Below, one piece after another: positions 8,133 through 16,548 of a DNA stretch of 46,191 nt. Origin of the DNA: Lachnospiraceae bacterium (GTDB taxonomy: Bacteria > Bacillota > Clostridia > Lachnospirales > Lachnospiraceae); contig JAFUKH010000068.1 of the NCBI GenBank assembly GCA_017467845.1, forward strand, positions 1-46,191, read 5' to 3'. The notes under the pieces are model-generated. The model made no database searches. It was not told the DNA's origin and saw nothing but the letters and a program-made list of their open reading frames with translations. A program made the translations under genes and the position numbers. Position 1 is the first letter of the stretch; every line of letters starts with the position of its first letter.

Positions 8133-10457
8133 TTAATACAGCTTTCGGAATTTTCCGGGAGTAACACCGGTTCCCTTACTGAAGAAGCGGATAAAATTCT
8201 GTGCATTGGTATAATTCAACTCTGCTGCAATCTCCGCTACAGTCATATCTGTCTGAAGAAGCATCCTTTTTGCTTCATTTAATTTATATTCTTCCAGATA
8301 ATCACTGAAGGACTTTCCCTTCTCCATCTTCAGAATCTTCCAAATATATGTCTGGTGCACCCCAAGTGCATCCGCGCACTCTGTTAAAGTAATATTACCC
8401 TTGGAATCTGCAATGATCTTCTCTATTCCTTCCATCATGGAGTAAGCACTATCCTCTAAAAGCTCAGTTCTGGCCTGTAGAATTCTGTCCACAAACATAT
8501 ACTTAATGTATCTTCTTACTCTGGCTGGTTCGATAACCTCACTCAATTCCTGATAAGCCTTCTTAAGTCCGTCCGGATAAATTTTGTCTAAATCCACTTC
8601 TGCATCTATAGCAGTGAGCATGATGGTGTTTACAAAACGTAAGATATATACGAAGGCTTTATCATGAACTTCCATACCACTTAATAACAGAGAAAACTCA
8701 TCTACAACTTTATAACATTGTACCTTATCCATTGCTTTGATGGCAGTCTGGATATCTTTTTCAAAGCTGTTATTGTAAGATGAACTACCCATTGTAGTGC
8801 TTGCAAGATAAAAACGGCATTTCTCATCGGATTGCAGAGTACCTTCCACCGCATCCTTCTCTTCCGGCTCACCACTCCAACTGCTCTGCATGGTAAGTGC
8901 ATTAACACTTTCTCTATATGCTGCACGAATATGATGGAATTCAGTATGAGAAGTACTTACTCCCATTAAAATCTGGTATCCATACTCTTCCTCCACATAC
9001 TTCTGCATCTTATTATAAAACTCGGTAATACAGTTAAGTAGCTCTTCTTCACTGTCATTACTGAAGATGCCAAAAATCGTGCAGGCATTGTATACCGGTG
9101 GCATCCACGCAAGCTTCTTAATCTCATCCGGAAGATCCTCTACAATCTTAAGGCAGATTGCATCTTCATTTACATTACTGTGAGCTTCATCCTCCCTGCG
9201 GAGATCCATTACCATTACCGCTGTTGCAAAGTATTTTCCCGCCTTCAGATCCAGTTCTTCAAAGTATTCATTCCATTCATCCTTGGATCTGACCTCGCCA
9301 CGAATCAGACGTAGCTCAAACAATTCCAAAAGCTTATCCTGTTGCTGATTCATTACCTGCTCCAAAAGTAGCTTATCATCCTTTAAATCCGCAAATTTGT
9401 GGGCAAGATAATCAATCTCATTACCGGTAATCTTCTGTCCGGTATCCGATACTCCCTTCATAAGCAGATTAATGGGACGATAAAGAAGAGTAATCACCAC
9501 ATAAAATCCAGCAACCACAAGCACGAAAAGGATACTTAAGTAAATCCACGAAAATCGCATGGTAGGGAACTGTCCCTTATCCAAATCATAATACACATAA
9601 TACTTCCAACCGAGGATTCCGGACTCTGCACCACGCACCATATAAGACCCATATCCGGGCACGTCAAGCTTTTGAGCATCATCCAATGCCCCTCCGGATG
9701 CTAGCAGCTTTAAACTGCTCTCCTCCAGCTTCATATCTGTAGATGAAATCACCTTTCCATCCGGTGCTACTACCACTAAAGCCTCATGGTCTTCCACCCA
9801 ATCCGATAAATCACTTCTAAAACGCCCCATATTAATATTGGCAATTAAAAGTGCATGACTATTGAGCTTTGCCAACGGAAGCTTCATTACAAGGCTTAAG
9901 CCGTCCGCTTCTACAGTTACCCTGTAATTTCTGTCGATGGTATTCTCTATAGCCACCGTTCTATCATAGACCCAATAACTCTTGCCAATGCCGTCATGTT
10001 TTTCCTCAAATAGCCCATATAAGACATCACTATTGGCAGTTTCAGTCATAGGAAAAAGGCCTTTATTGTTCAAAACCCAACCGGTATCAAAATTAGCAAA
10101 AGTAAATCCGCCTACATAACCGCCAAAAAGCTTTGCGCATGCCAAAGTATCATAAGCATTTTTATAATAACTGTAATCCGAATAATGCAAATCATTTTCC
10201 AAAAACCAAACGATTTCATCATTTTCCACCGACGTTATGTAATACTGTCTCATATTCTCCAGCTTCTCATCCATCTGCGTCGCAATACGACTGACCTTAT
10301 ACTCTGCTTCACGCCCGGCAATCTGCTGGCACTCCCGCCGATAATCATAAATTGAATATAACGCAAAGGCGATAATCACCACTGACACCAGACCGATAAC
10401 ACATAAAGCAATCAGATATTTATATGGAAGCTTTTTTAAAACCGCTTTATCCCGCAT
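8133..10457 (-). CDS. YesS-like membrane AraC-family transcriptional regulator
   Basis: The protein has 774 residues. Membrane helix one is near residues 13-35 (YLIALCVIGLVSVVIIAFALY). An extracellular sensor region of about 270 residues follows, then helix two near 303-325 (SWIYLSILFVLVVAGFY), a cytoplasmic linker with a GGDEF-unrelated YesN/YesS-like middle part, and a C-terminal AraC double helix-turn-helix over the last ~100 residues (LTECADALGVHQTYIW; EIAAELNYTNAQNFIRFF). The layout matches YesS of Bacillus, which activates the rhamnogalacturonan genes; direct sensing of an extracellular ligand is inferred. The gene starts 13 bases after the YesU-like stop with a modest GGAGAAAG site, so the two are cotranscribed. 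Confidence 0.88.
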   Translation of the reverse strand: MRDKAVLKKLPYKYLIALCVIGLVSVVIIAFALYSIYDYRRECQQIAGREAEYKVSRIATQMDEKLENMRQYYITSVENDEIVWFLENDLHYSDYSYYKNAYDTLACAKLFGGYVGGFTFANFDTGWVLNNKGLFPMTETANSDVLYGLFEEKHDGIGKSYWVYDRTVAIENTIDRNYRVTVEADGLSLVMKLPLAKLNSHALLIANINMGRFRSDLSDWVEDHEALVVVAPDGKVISSTDMKLEESSLKLLASGGALDDAQKLDVPGYGSYMVRGAESGILGWKYYVYYDLDKGQFPTMRFSWIYLSILFVLVVAGFYVVITLLYRPINLLMKGVSDTGQKITGNEIDYLAHKFADLKDDKLLLEQVMNQQQDKLLELFELRLIRGEVRSKDEWNEYFEELDLKAGKYFATAVMVMDLRREDEAHSNVNEDAICLKIVEDLPDEIKKLAWMPPVYNACTIFGIFSNDSEEELLNCITEFYNKMQKYVEEEYGYQILMGVSTSHTEFHHIRAAYRESVNALTMQSSWSGEPEEKDAVEGTLQSDEKCRFYLASTTMGSSSYNNSFEKDIQTAIKAMDKVQCYKVVDEFSLLLSGMEVHDKAFVYILRFVNTIMLTAIDAEVDLDKIYPDGLKKAYQELSEVIEPARVRRYIKYMFVDRILQARTELLEDSAYSMMEGIEKIIADSKGNITLTECADALGVHQTYIWKILKMEKGKSFSDYLEEYKLNEAKRMLLQTDMTVAEIAAELNYTNAQNFIRFFSKGTGVTPGKFRKLY

Positions 10458-10470
10458 TCACTTTCTCCAA

Positions 10471-11139
10471 TCAGATTTTATAAACCCTTAAATTACTATA
10501 CTCCGCTACCAGCGGTGCAAGCTGTCGAAATCCGATTTTTCCCCCTTCAAGTAAATCTCCATAAGTCTCACCGTCATCCTCAAAAGAGAACACTTCCAGC
10601 TCATTCACATAGAATTTTATAACATTCCCCTTCTTCCAGACCCCGATATGATACATTTCCTTTGCATCCTCTACCTCTGGAATCGGATCTGCTCCCTGCG
10701 CTACCAGATGGAAACCATAGCTTTTTCTAAGGTTGCAGGTATGGAACGCCCTCTCATCCGGCTCCTTCCGTCTGAAATAGGACACATGAAATGCATTAAT
10801 TTCACCATGGTGATACTGCGTGTACTCTCCGGTTCTTTTGGTCAGACTTTCATCAAAGATGCTCTCACCATTGATGCCTTGAGCAGCAAAGAACAAAATA
10901 CATAATCCCGGCTCCCTTAATGGGCGGAAATCCCACTCAATAAATACATCAGAAGGAAAATCCTCAGGACACCAAAGCACATAATTGGCCTTTTGACCAT
11001 TCGCCGCATCCATAGCATTCTCCAGACGCATTTTCCCTTCTTCAAAGGATATTTTTGCACTGCCCTCCAGAACAAAACCCTTAATATCTTCTTCACAACT
11101 CAATGAATTTTGATAAATCAATTCTTTTCTACAATTCAT
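10471..11139 (-). CDS. DUF1961 family protein, YesU-like
   Basis: The protein has 222 residues and no signal peptide or membrane segment. The sequence reads as a beta-sandwich (concanavalin-like) fold, with FPSDVFIEWDFRPLREPG, GEYTQYHHGEINAFHVSYF and the C-terminal GGKIGFRQLAPLVAEYSNL. This resembles YesU of the Bacillus yes operon, a DUF1961 protein of unknown exact role in rhamnogalacturonan use. The ATG at 11139 is preferred: AGGTGGGG stands five bases before it, whereas the in-frame GTG at 11148 lies inside that site. It heads a two-gene unit with the YesS-like regulator. Confidence 0.75.
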   Translation of the reverse strand: MNCRKELIYQNSLSCEEDIKGFVLEGSAKISFEEGKMRLENAMDAANGQKANYVLWCPEDFPSDVFIEWDFRPLREPGLCILFFAAQGINGESIFDESLTKRTGEYTQYHHGEINAFHVSYFRRKEPDERAFHTCNLRKSYGFHLVAQGADPIPEVEDAKEMYHIGVWKKGNVIKFYVNELEVFSFEDDGETYGDLLEGGKIGFRQLAPLVAEYSNLRVYKI

Positions 11140-11173
11140 AATCCCCACCTATTCCCATACACAACTGTCTTTT

Positions 11174-11182
11174 ATTATAACA
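11174..11182 (-). promoter_or_regulatory. Extended -10 promoter for the YesU/YesS-like unit
   Basis: The minus strand reads TGTTATAAT, a perfect -10 hexamer with the TG extension, about 35 bases upstream of the start codon. No good -35 hexamer is seen 17 bases further up, consistent with an extended -10 promoter. Confidence 0.6.
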
Positions 11183-11261
11183 TAATTAGGACTATTTTTA
11201 TACTGTTTTTTATCTAATCCTTCCATGTTGTCAGTTTTTTCAACTCATTTTTTGGTACTAT

Positions 11262-11290
11262 TTGACTATATAGTTTTAACATGATATATT
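11262..11290 (+). promoter_or_regulatory. SigA-type promoter of the VanW gene
   Basis: TTGACT (11262-11267) and TATATT (11285-11290) are separated by exactly 17 bases, and the start codon follows 39 bases later. Both hexamers match consensus at five of six positions. Confidence 0.75.
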
Positions 11291-11329
11291 TAGATTGTTA
11301 ACTACAAAACTTGAAAGGAATGACTCAAG

Positions 11330-12187
11330 ATGAAAAAATTAAACTGCATAAGAATTTCCTTACTAATGCTTCTTTGTATTTGTGTGCTGGTCGGAAGTGT
11401 TATAAATACCTCTGCTGCATCTAAAACAGTAACAATGACACCCACCACATTTGATATGGATTATTATTACAATACAAATCCCGATTTACAAATTGCAATC
11501 GGTTATGATTACGACGCACTTTATAAGCACTATTTAAAGTATGGATTAAAAGAAGGCCGCTCGGGCAGCGAAGAATTCAATTGCAAGGCATATATGAACA
11601 ATTATGCTGATTTACGTGCTGCCTTCAAGAATGATTATGCATCTTACTGCCTGCATTATGAGCAATATGGCAAAGCAGAAAACCGAAATGCATCCGTACA
11701 ATTTGAACCGGATGCAATTACGGTTACCACCACAAGTACAAACCACAATGTTTTAGGTAGCTATTCCACCAATTATGATGCAACAGTACAACGCGCCACC
11801 AATGTTGAATTGGCAGCTTCTCGTATTAATGGCGTAGTTCTTCAACCGGGACAGGAATTTTCTTATAGCCAAACAATTTTACCCAGAACACCGGAAAACG
11901 GTTATGTAGAGGCAACCGTAATCAGTGGTGGTGAATACACTATCGGATATGGCGGTGGCATCTGTCAAGTTTCTTCCACTTTATATGCCGCAATGCTGAA
12001 CGCCGGATTACCTGCAACCGAACGCCATCCTCACTCTTTACCGGTCTCTTATGTCCCTGAAGGAATGGATGCCACTATCGCTTCCACGGTTAAAGATTTA
12101 AAGTTTGAAAACATCTTTAATAAGCCCATTCAGATTACTGCCACTACCGAAGACGGAATACTTACTGTTACCATTATAGAAAATTAA
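11330..12187 (+). CDS. Secreted VanW-domain protein with two N-terminal repeats
   Basis: The protein has 285 residues. A signal peptide (KKLNCIRISLLMLLCICVL, cleavage near INTSAASK) is followed by two related ~40-residue repeats of the form YYNTNPDLQIAIGYDYDALYKHYLKYG..EGR and YMNNYADLRAAFKNDYASYCLHYEQYG..ENR. A VanW domain follows from about residue 145 (INGVVLQPGQEFSYSQTI, EATVISGGEYTIGYGGGICQ, SSTLYAAMLNAGL). VanW domains occur in exported cell-wall-associated proteins of Gram-positives, and their biochemical role is not settled. The gene has its own promoter and a terminator right after the stop. It stands between two sugar transporter operons but is probably unrelated to them. No sortase signal is visible. 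Confidence 0.85.
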   Translation: MKKLNCIRISLLMLLCICVLVGSVINTSAASKTVTMTPTTFDMDYYYNTNPDLQIAIGYDYDALYKHYLKYGLKEGRSGSEEFNCKAYMNNYADLRAAFKNDYASYCLHYEQYGKAENRNASVQFEPDAITVTTTSTNHNVLGSYSTNYDATVQRATNVELAASRINGVVLQPGQEFSYSQTILPRTPENGYVEATVISGGEYTIGYGGGICQVSSTLYAAMLNAGLPATERHPHSLPVSYVPEGMDATIASTVKDLKFENIFNKPIQITATTEDGILTVTIIEN

Positions 12188-12243
12188 ACAATCACATAAA
12201 AAAGACGTACGCGCAAATGCGTACGTCTTTTTATGTGATTGTT
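12186..12243. terminator. Bidirectional intrinsic terminator
   Basis: A long near-perfect hairpin has core arms GACGTACGC / GCGTACGTC and A-run/T-run flanks that continue pairing through AATCACATA / TATGTGATT. It overlaps the VanW stop codon and serves both the plus-strand VanW gene and the converging minus-strand permease gene. Confidence 0.9.
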
Positions 12244-12251
12244 TAGAGTAA

Positions 12252-13061
12252 CTATCCTTTTACAGAGCCCACAATTCCGTTTGCAAAGCTCTTCTGTAAA
12301 ATAAGGAATAATATACCTGTAGGTAACGAACAAATTAATACGCCTAACATCAATACACCGTAATCAATACTGTATCCTACAGAAAGGTTTGCTACCAACA
12401 TAGGCATTGTCTGAGAATCATCTGACATCATGATAACCTTCGGCCACAAATAACTGTTCCATGCATTCATAAATACAACTGTCATTGCTGCCGCATAAGT
12501 TGATTTCATTGTAGGAACAAACATAGTTGCAAAAATACGAAGTTCTCCCACACCATCAATTCTGGCAGCCTCAATAATCTCCGTAGGGAAAGACCGGGCA
12601 CTTTGCCTGAAGAGCATTATCAAAAACGGTGTTGAGATTGTCGGCAACATATACGCCAACAAGGTATTTTGTAATTTTGCTGTAGTAAACATTTTGAATA
12701 ACGGAATCAATGTTGCAGCAAACGGAACCATCATTGCCAACAACAAAATAGTCATCAAGGCGTCCTTTGCCTTATCATGATAAATTTCAAATCCATAACC
12801 GGCGATAGAGCATACAATTAGGGAAATCAAACTTAACGTTAACGAATAGCACATGGAATTTCCGAATGCTCTTGCCACATCCTGCTGTTCTAAAAGCTTT
12901 TGCAAATTAATTAGCAGATTAGTACCCGGAAGCAACTTGCCTCCCAAAATATCCGTACTGTTATTTGTAGATGCCGAAATCATCCAATACAGCGGAAACA
13001 CTGATATAACGGAAACCACACTCAATACTATATATGTAAATGTCTTTTTTAGTTTTCTCAT
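12252..13061 (-). CDS. ABC sugar permease, MalG-type
   Basis: The protein has 269 residues with about six membrane helices. The EAA loop reads IIEAARIDGVGELRIFATM and the C-terminus is LQKSFANGIVGSVKG, typical of the carbohydrate-uptake MalG/UgpE-like half-permease. Its ATG overlaps the TGA of the MalF-type gene by four bases (ATGA), a clear sign of coupling. It is the last gene of a three-gene operon ending at the terminator at 12186-12243. The substrate cannot be read from the sequence, and no enzyme or ATPase gene accompanies it. Confidence 0.9.
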   Translation of the reverse strand: MRKLKKTFTYIVLSVVSVISVFPLYWMISASTNNSTDILGGKLLPGTNLLINLQKLLEQQDVARAFGNSMCYSLTLSLISLIVCSIAGYGFEIYHDKAKDALMTILLLAMMVPFAATLIPLFKMFTTAKLQNTLLAYMLPTISTPFLIMLFRQSARSFPTEIIEAARIDGVGELRIFATMFVPTMKSTYAAAMTVVFMNAWNSYLWPKVIMMSDDSQTMPMLVANLSVGYSIDYGVLMLGVLICSLPTGILFLILQKSFANGIVGSVKG

Positions 13062-13948
13062 CGCTTGTCACCTACCTTCATCTGAATTAAAGATAGAACT
13101 GCCACCATAATAAATATTACATAGGACAGTGCTGCAGCATACCCAAACTGAGAGCTGTACTCAAAAGAAACTTTATATATATAATGTGACATCGTCAATG
13201 TAGAATTTGCAGGTCCACCATTTGTCAGGTTGACTGATTCATCAAACAACTGCAAGGTACCGTTGATAGACATAATAGTCGTAAGCAAAATCGTAGGTCG
13301 AAGGAGTGGGATTGTGATACTGAAAAAGCTTCTCACCGGTCCCGCACCATCTATTGTGGCAGCCTCATATAAGGACTCATCAATATTCTGTAATCCTGAC
13401 AGGAAAAATACCATGTTATATCCTGTCCATCTCCAAATCAGTGCAATAATAATAATTATCTTAGCAGTTTCTGTCTGACCCAGCCAATTGATTCTGGCAT
13501 CAATAAGTCCCAATTCCAACAAAATTGTGTTCACATATCCATCAAAAGAGAATAATGTTTTAAAAATAATAGAATAGGATACCAATGCCGTACAACATGG
13601 TAAAAAGATTGCTGTTCGAAACAGTGCCTTGAACTTTAAATCTTTCTGATTAAGCAGGCAAGCTAAAAGAATTGCCAAAATAAGCATTATTGGTACTTGA
13701 ATTATCAAATAAAAAATATTGTTCCAGAAAGAGGTCCAAAATACATCGTCTTCTAACAGCCTCAAATAGTTACTGATACCGCCCCATTCCAGATTATTTG
13801 CAATACCCTTCTTAAAAGACAAAATAAATGCCTGGAGCATAGGGTAAAAATTCATAGCAAAAATCAATATGGAAGCTGGCAATAAAAAAATCCAACCTGT
13901 TAAGCTTTGCTTCTGATTAACAGTTAATTTCTTGTTTAGAAGACTCAT
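13058..13948 (-). CDS. ABC sugar permease, MalF-type
   Basis: The protein has 296 residues. The N-terminus is cytoplasmic, the first helix reads GWIFLLPASILIFAMNF, and the EAA loop reads LYEAATIDGAGPVRSFFSI. It forms a heterodimer with the MalG-type partner. The ATG at 13948 has AGAAAGGGAAAACA upstream, a serviceable ribosome site. It is separated from the binding-protein gene by a 74-base gap containing a strong hairpin, which fits the usual excess of binding protein over permease. Confidence 0.9.
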   Translation of the reverse strand: MSLLNKKLTVNQKQSLTGWIFLLPASILIFAMNFYPMLQAFILSFKKGIANNLEWGGISNYLRLLEDDVFWTSFWNNIFYLIIQVPIMLILAILLACLLNQKDLKFKALFRTAIFLPCCTALVSYSIIFKTLFSFDGYVNTILLELGLIDARINWLGQTETAKIIIIIALIWRWTGYNMVFFLSGLQNIDESLYEAATIDGAGPVRSFFSITIPLLRPTILLTTIMSINGTLQLFDESVNLTNGGPANSTLTMSHYIYKVSFEYSSQFGYAAALSYVIFIMVAVLSLIQMKVGDKR

Positions 13949-13973
13949 TGTTTTCCCTTTCTATACACTGGCA

Positions 13974-14008
13974 ATCCGGAGGATTGCCTCAAACGAAATC
14001 CTCCGGAT
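13974..14008 (-). terminator. Intercistronic stem-loop between binding-protein and permease genes
   Basis: A perfect 12-bp stem, ATCCGGAGGATT / AATCCTCCGGAT, has an 11-base loop. The left arm also forms an alternative hairpin, GGCAATCC GGA GGATTGCC, at 13970-13988. There is no T-run, so partial attenuation or mRNA end protection is more likely than termination. Confidence 0.6.
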
Positions 14009-14022
14009 ATCTTTCATCAAAC

Positions 14023-15399
14023 TTATTGTCCAGTATTAAATTCTACATTCTGCTGTGCATCTGCAATAGCACTATCCAGATCAGAAGTTCCTGCCATTAC
14101 CATGGAGATGGCTACACCTAAAGCTTCTTTTTCTTCAGACCAGTAGATTCCCTTATTAATAGTAGGAATCTGTCCACCATAAGAAACAATCTTTGAATAG
14201 ATTGCCTCATCACCAAAGTAAGCTACCTTCTGATTATATGCTTCACTGGAAGCTGCCGGAAGGTAAGTTGCAATTGCACCTAAGTCAACCAAAATACTAT
14301 CATAGAATTCTGTGCTGCTTGCCCAAGTAGATTTAAAGAAGTCAACAGCCAAATCATAATCACTACAGTTCACGGAAACTGCCCATGTAGAACCACCCTG
14401 TGCAGAATAATTTGTTGCGCCTTCAAAATCATTAAGCTTCGGCATGTTGGTTACTGCCCAATTTCCTGCCTGTTCAGCCTGGTCAGTAGACATAATAGTT
14501 GCGCAAATCCAAGATCCGTTAATTGTACCAACAACATTACCATTATTGATGGATCCCTGATATCCGGACCAGTCAATCTGCTCCTGAAGGATACCCTTTT
14601 CAACCAAATCAATATATACTTCCATGGCAACCTTTACGCCTTCGTTGTCAACTAAATCAATCTTTCCGTTCTCATCAAATACAGAAATACCGGCTGACTG
14701 CATAATCATATTCAGCAAGTCCGGCTCGCCCTGTACATTGGTCAGCATCGGCATACCGGTCTTTGCCAAAACATCTTCACCAATGGTAATAAACTGATCC
14801 CATGTGATATCGGTTAAATCTTCGATTGTATAGCCTGCTTCTGCTAAATAATCGGTTCTATAGCATGCTATTACCGTATTACTATCATAAGGTACTCCAT
14901 AATTTTTTCCATCCTTCACGGAGTTGGCAACCTTAGATGCAGCAAAATCTCCAAAAGGAATTCCGGAATCTGTCAGGTCGGTAAAAATTTCAGGATAATT
15001 CTGAAGATACTTTGCAAAAACCTGATCATCCATCAGGAAAATATCAGGTAACGAATCATAGGACTCACTCATTGCAGAAATCTGCGCTGTTTTCTGAATA
15101 TCTGCTGATAAAGCTTCCTGTACTACAATTGATACATCCGGATGCTCTGCTGTATAAATCTCAATTGCCTTCTTCATCGCATCCACATTAAAGGAATCCC
15201 AACACTGAATGGTTAACTCTTTATCTCCCTCTTCCGTGCTGCCTGTACCTGCGTCACTTACCACTTCTTCTGTTCCGCCACTCTGGCTGTTTCCGGTATC
15301 AGCAGCCTCTCCTCCGGCCGGTTCCTCAGCTCCACCACATGCAGCCATTGAAAGTGTTAATGCCGCTGTTAACAACAATGATAAAAATTTCTTTTTCAT
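14023..15399 (-). CDS. Extracellular sugar-binding lipoprotein of ABC transporter
   Basis: The protein has 458 residues. The chosen start is ATG 15399 (MKKKFLSLLLTAALTLSMAAC), with GGGAAAGGTGATT before it; the open frame extends 20 codons further up but without a signal-peptide-compatible start. Cys21 ends the lipobox. A linker rich in Gly, Glu and Ser follows, then a family-1 binding fold (QCWDSFNVDAMKKAIEIYTAEHPDV; DLPDIFLMDD-like motif; NWAVTNMPKLNDFEGATN). It captures a sugar for the MalF/MalG-type pair downstream. Which sugar is unknown, and no catabolic gene is nearby to help. Confidence 0.9.
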   Translation of the reverse strand: MKKKFLSLLLTAALTLSMAACGGAEEPAGGEAADTGNSQSGGTEEVVSDAGTGSTEEGDKELTIQCWDSFNVDAMKKAIEIYTAEHPDVSIVVQEALSADIQKTAQISAMSESYDSLPDIFLMDDQVFAKYLQNYPEIFTDLTDSGIPFGDFAASKVANSVKDGKNYGVPYDSNTVIACYRTDYLAEAGYTIEDLTDITWDQFITIGEDVLAKTGMPMLTNVQGEPDLLNMIMQSAGISVFDENGKIDLVDNEGVKVAMEVYIDLVEKGILQEQIDWSGYQGSINNGNVVGTINGSWICATIMSTDQAEQAGNWAVTNMPKLNDFEGATNYSAQGGSTWAVSVNCSDYDLAVDFFKSTWASSTEFYDSILVDLGAIATYLPAASSEAYNQKVAYFGDEAIYSKIVSYGGQIPTINKGIYWSEEKEALGVAISMVMAGTSDLDSAIADAQQNVEFNTGQ

Positions 15400-15559
15400 A
15401 ATCACCTTTCCCTTCCATGCACTATACAATTTGCATAATGCATCAATCTTTTTGGTCATTTGATAGTACTATTTTACCATACCCCTTTTCAAAAGGCCAG
15501 AAGATTTTACATTTTTTTGATATTTTTTTGTCTATTTTTTAGTTTTTTTGAGATTTTTC

Positions 15560-15599
15560 AAAAAATAAAAAGCACTGATTCCTCTTCAGAATCAATGCT
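15560..15599 (-). terminator. Intrinsic terminator of the metA operon
   Basis: On the minus strand AGCATTGATTC pairs with GAATCAGTGCT (11 bp, one G-U) around a 7-base loop and is followed by TTTTATTTTTT. It starts about 25 bases after the metA stop. The remaining AT-rich gap up to 15400 must hold the promoter of the sugar operon; GGTATGGTAAAATAG resembles an extended -10, but no clear -35 is seen. Confidence 0.9.
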
Positions 15600-15624
15600 T
15601 TCCCTGATAAACAACAACTTCTCC

Positions 15625-16530
15625 TTATAGTTCGTACGGGGTTACCTGATAAACGTAATAATTTAACCAATTACTATACAAATTGTTACTATGACTTCTC
15701 CACTGAAGGAGCGGCTTCTGGGTGGGATCATCATCAGGATAATAATTATGAGGAATATGGATAGGAAGCCCCTTGTTTAAATCACGATAATACTCATTAT
15801 TCAGGGTATATCTGTCATATTCCGGATGACCGTTTACAAATATTTTCTTACCATCCTCTGCAATTGCAAGGAACACACCAGCCTCCTTACTCTCCGCCAA
15901 AACGGTAATCTCTTTGCAGGCATGGATATCTGCAGCCGGAGTCTCGGTATGACGGGAATGAGGTGCAAGGAAAATATCGTCAAAGCCTCTCACCAGAGGA
16001 ATCTTACGATTAGAAACCTTGTGGTCATATACACCGAAAAGCTTCTCTGAAAGCTGTCTCTTATTAATTCCATAATAATGATAAAAGCCTGCCTGCGCTC
16101 CCCAGCAGATATGCAGGGTGCTGGTCACATGAGTCTCCGCCCAATCCATAATCTCACAGATTTCATCCCAGTAATCCACCTGTTCAAAGGTAATATCTTC
16201 CACAGGTGCACCGGTAATAATCAGACCGTCAAACTTCTTGTCACGAATATCATCCAAAGAAACATAGAATTTGTTCAAATGATTGGCAGGAGTATTGATT
16301 GAAACGTGGCTCTGTACATTTAAGAAAGTGACATCCACCTGCAGCGGGGTATTGGAAAGAGCTCTAAGGAGCTGTAATTCCGTATCCTGCTTTACAGGCA
16401 TAATATTTAAAATAACAACCTGAAGCGGACGAATATCCTGATGCATTGCACGATTTTCGTCCATCACGAATATATTCTCGTTTTCTAAAATTTCCTTTGC
16501 AGGCAAATCACTCTGGGTCTTAATAGGCAT
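15625..16530 (-). CDS. metA: Homoserine O-acetyltransferase MetA (MetA-fold)
   Basis: The protein has 301 residues, full length for MetA. It activates homoserine for methionine synthesis by O-acylation in the cytoplasm. The catalytic Cys is C142 in HICWGAQAG; H235 and E237 lie in NGHPEYDR. Position 111 is Glu (GAPVED). In characterised MetA proteins, Glu here goes with acetyl-CoA use and Gly with succinyl-CoA, so acetyltransferase activity is expected despite the family's common succinyltransferase label. The ATG has AAGGAGATT upstream and starts 18 bases after ligA. It is the last gene of the operon, followed by a strong terminator. I see no SAM riboswitch or T-box before it. Confidence 0.95.
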   Translation of the reverse strand: MPIKTQSDLPAKEILENENIFVMDENRAMHQDIRPLQVVILNIMPVKQDTELQLLRALSNTPLQVDVTFLNVQSHVSINTPANHLNKFYVSLDDIRDKKFDGLIITGAPVEDITFEQVDYWDEICEIMDWAETHVTSTLHICWGAQAGFYHYYGINKRQLSEKLFGVYDHKVSNRKIPLVRGFDDIFLAPHSRHTETPAADIHACKEITVLAESKEAGVFLAIAEDGKKIFVNGHPEYDRYTLNNEYYRDLNKGLPIHIPHNYYPDDDPTQKPLLQWRSHSNNLYSNWLNYYVYQVTPYEL

Positions 16531-16548
16531 TTCTCATAATCTCCTTCA

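Noticed and set aside
16531-16548. SAM riboswitch or T-box before metA
   Set aside because: Only 18 bases separate ligA and metA, leaving no room for a leader RNA; metA is expressed from the upstream operon.
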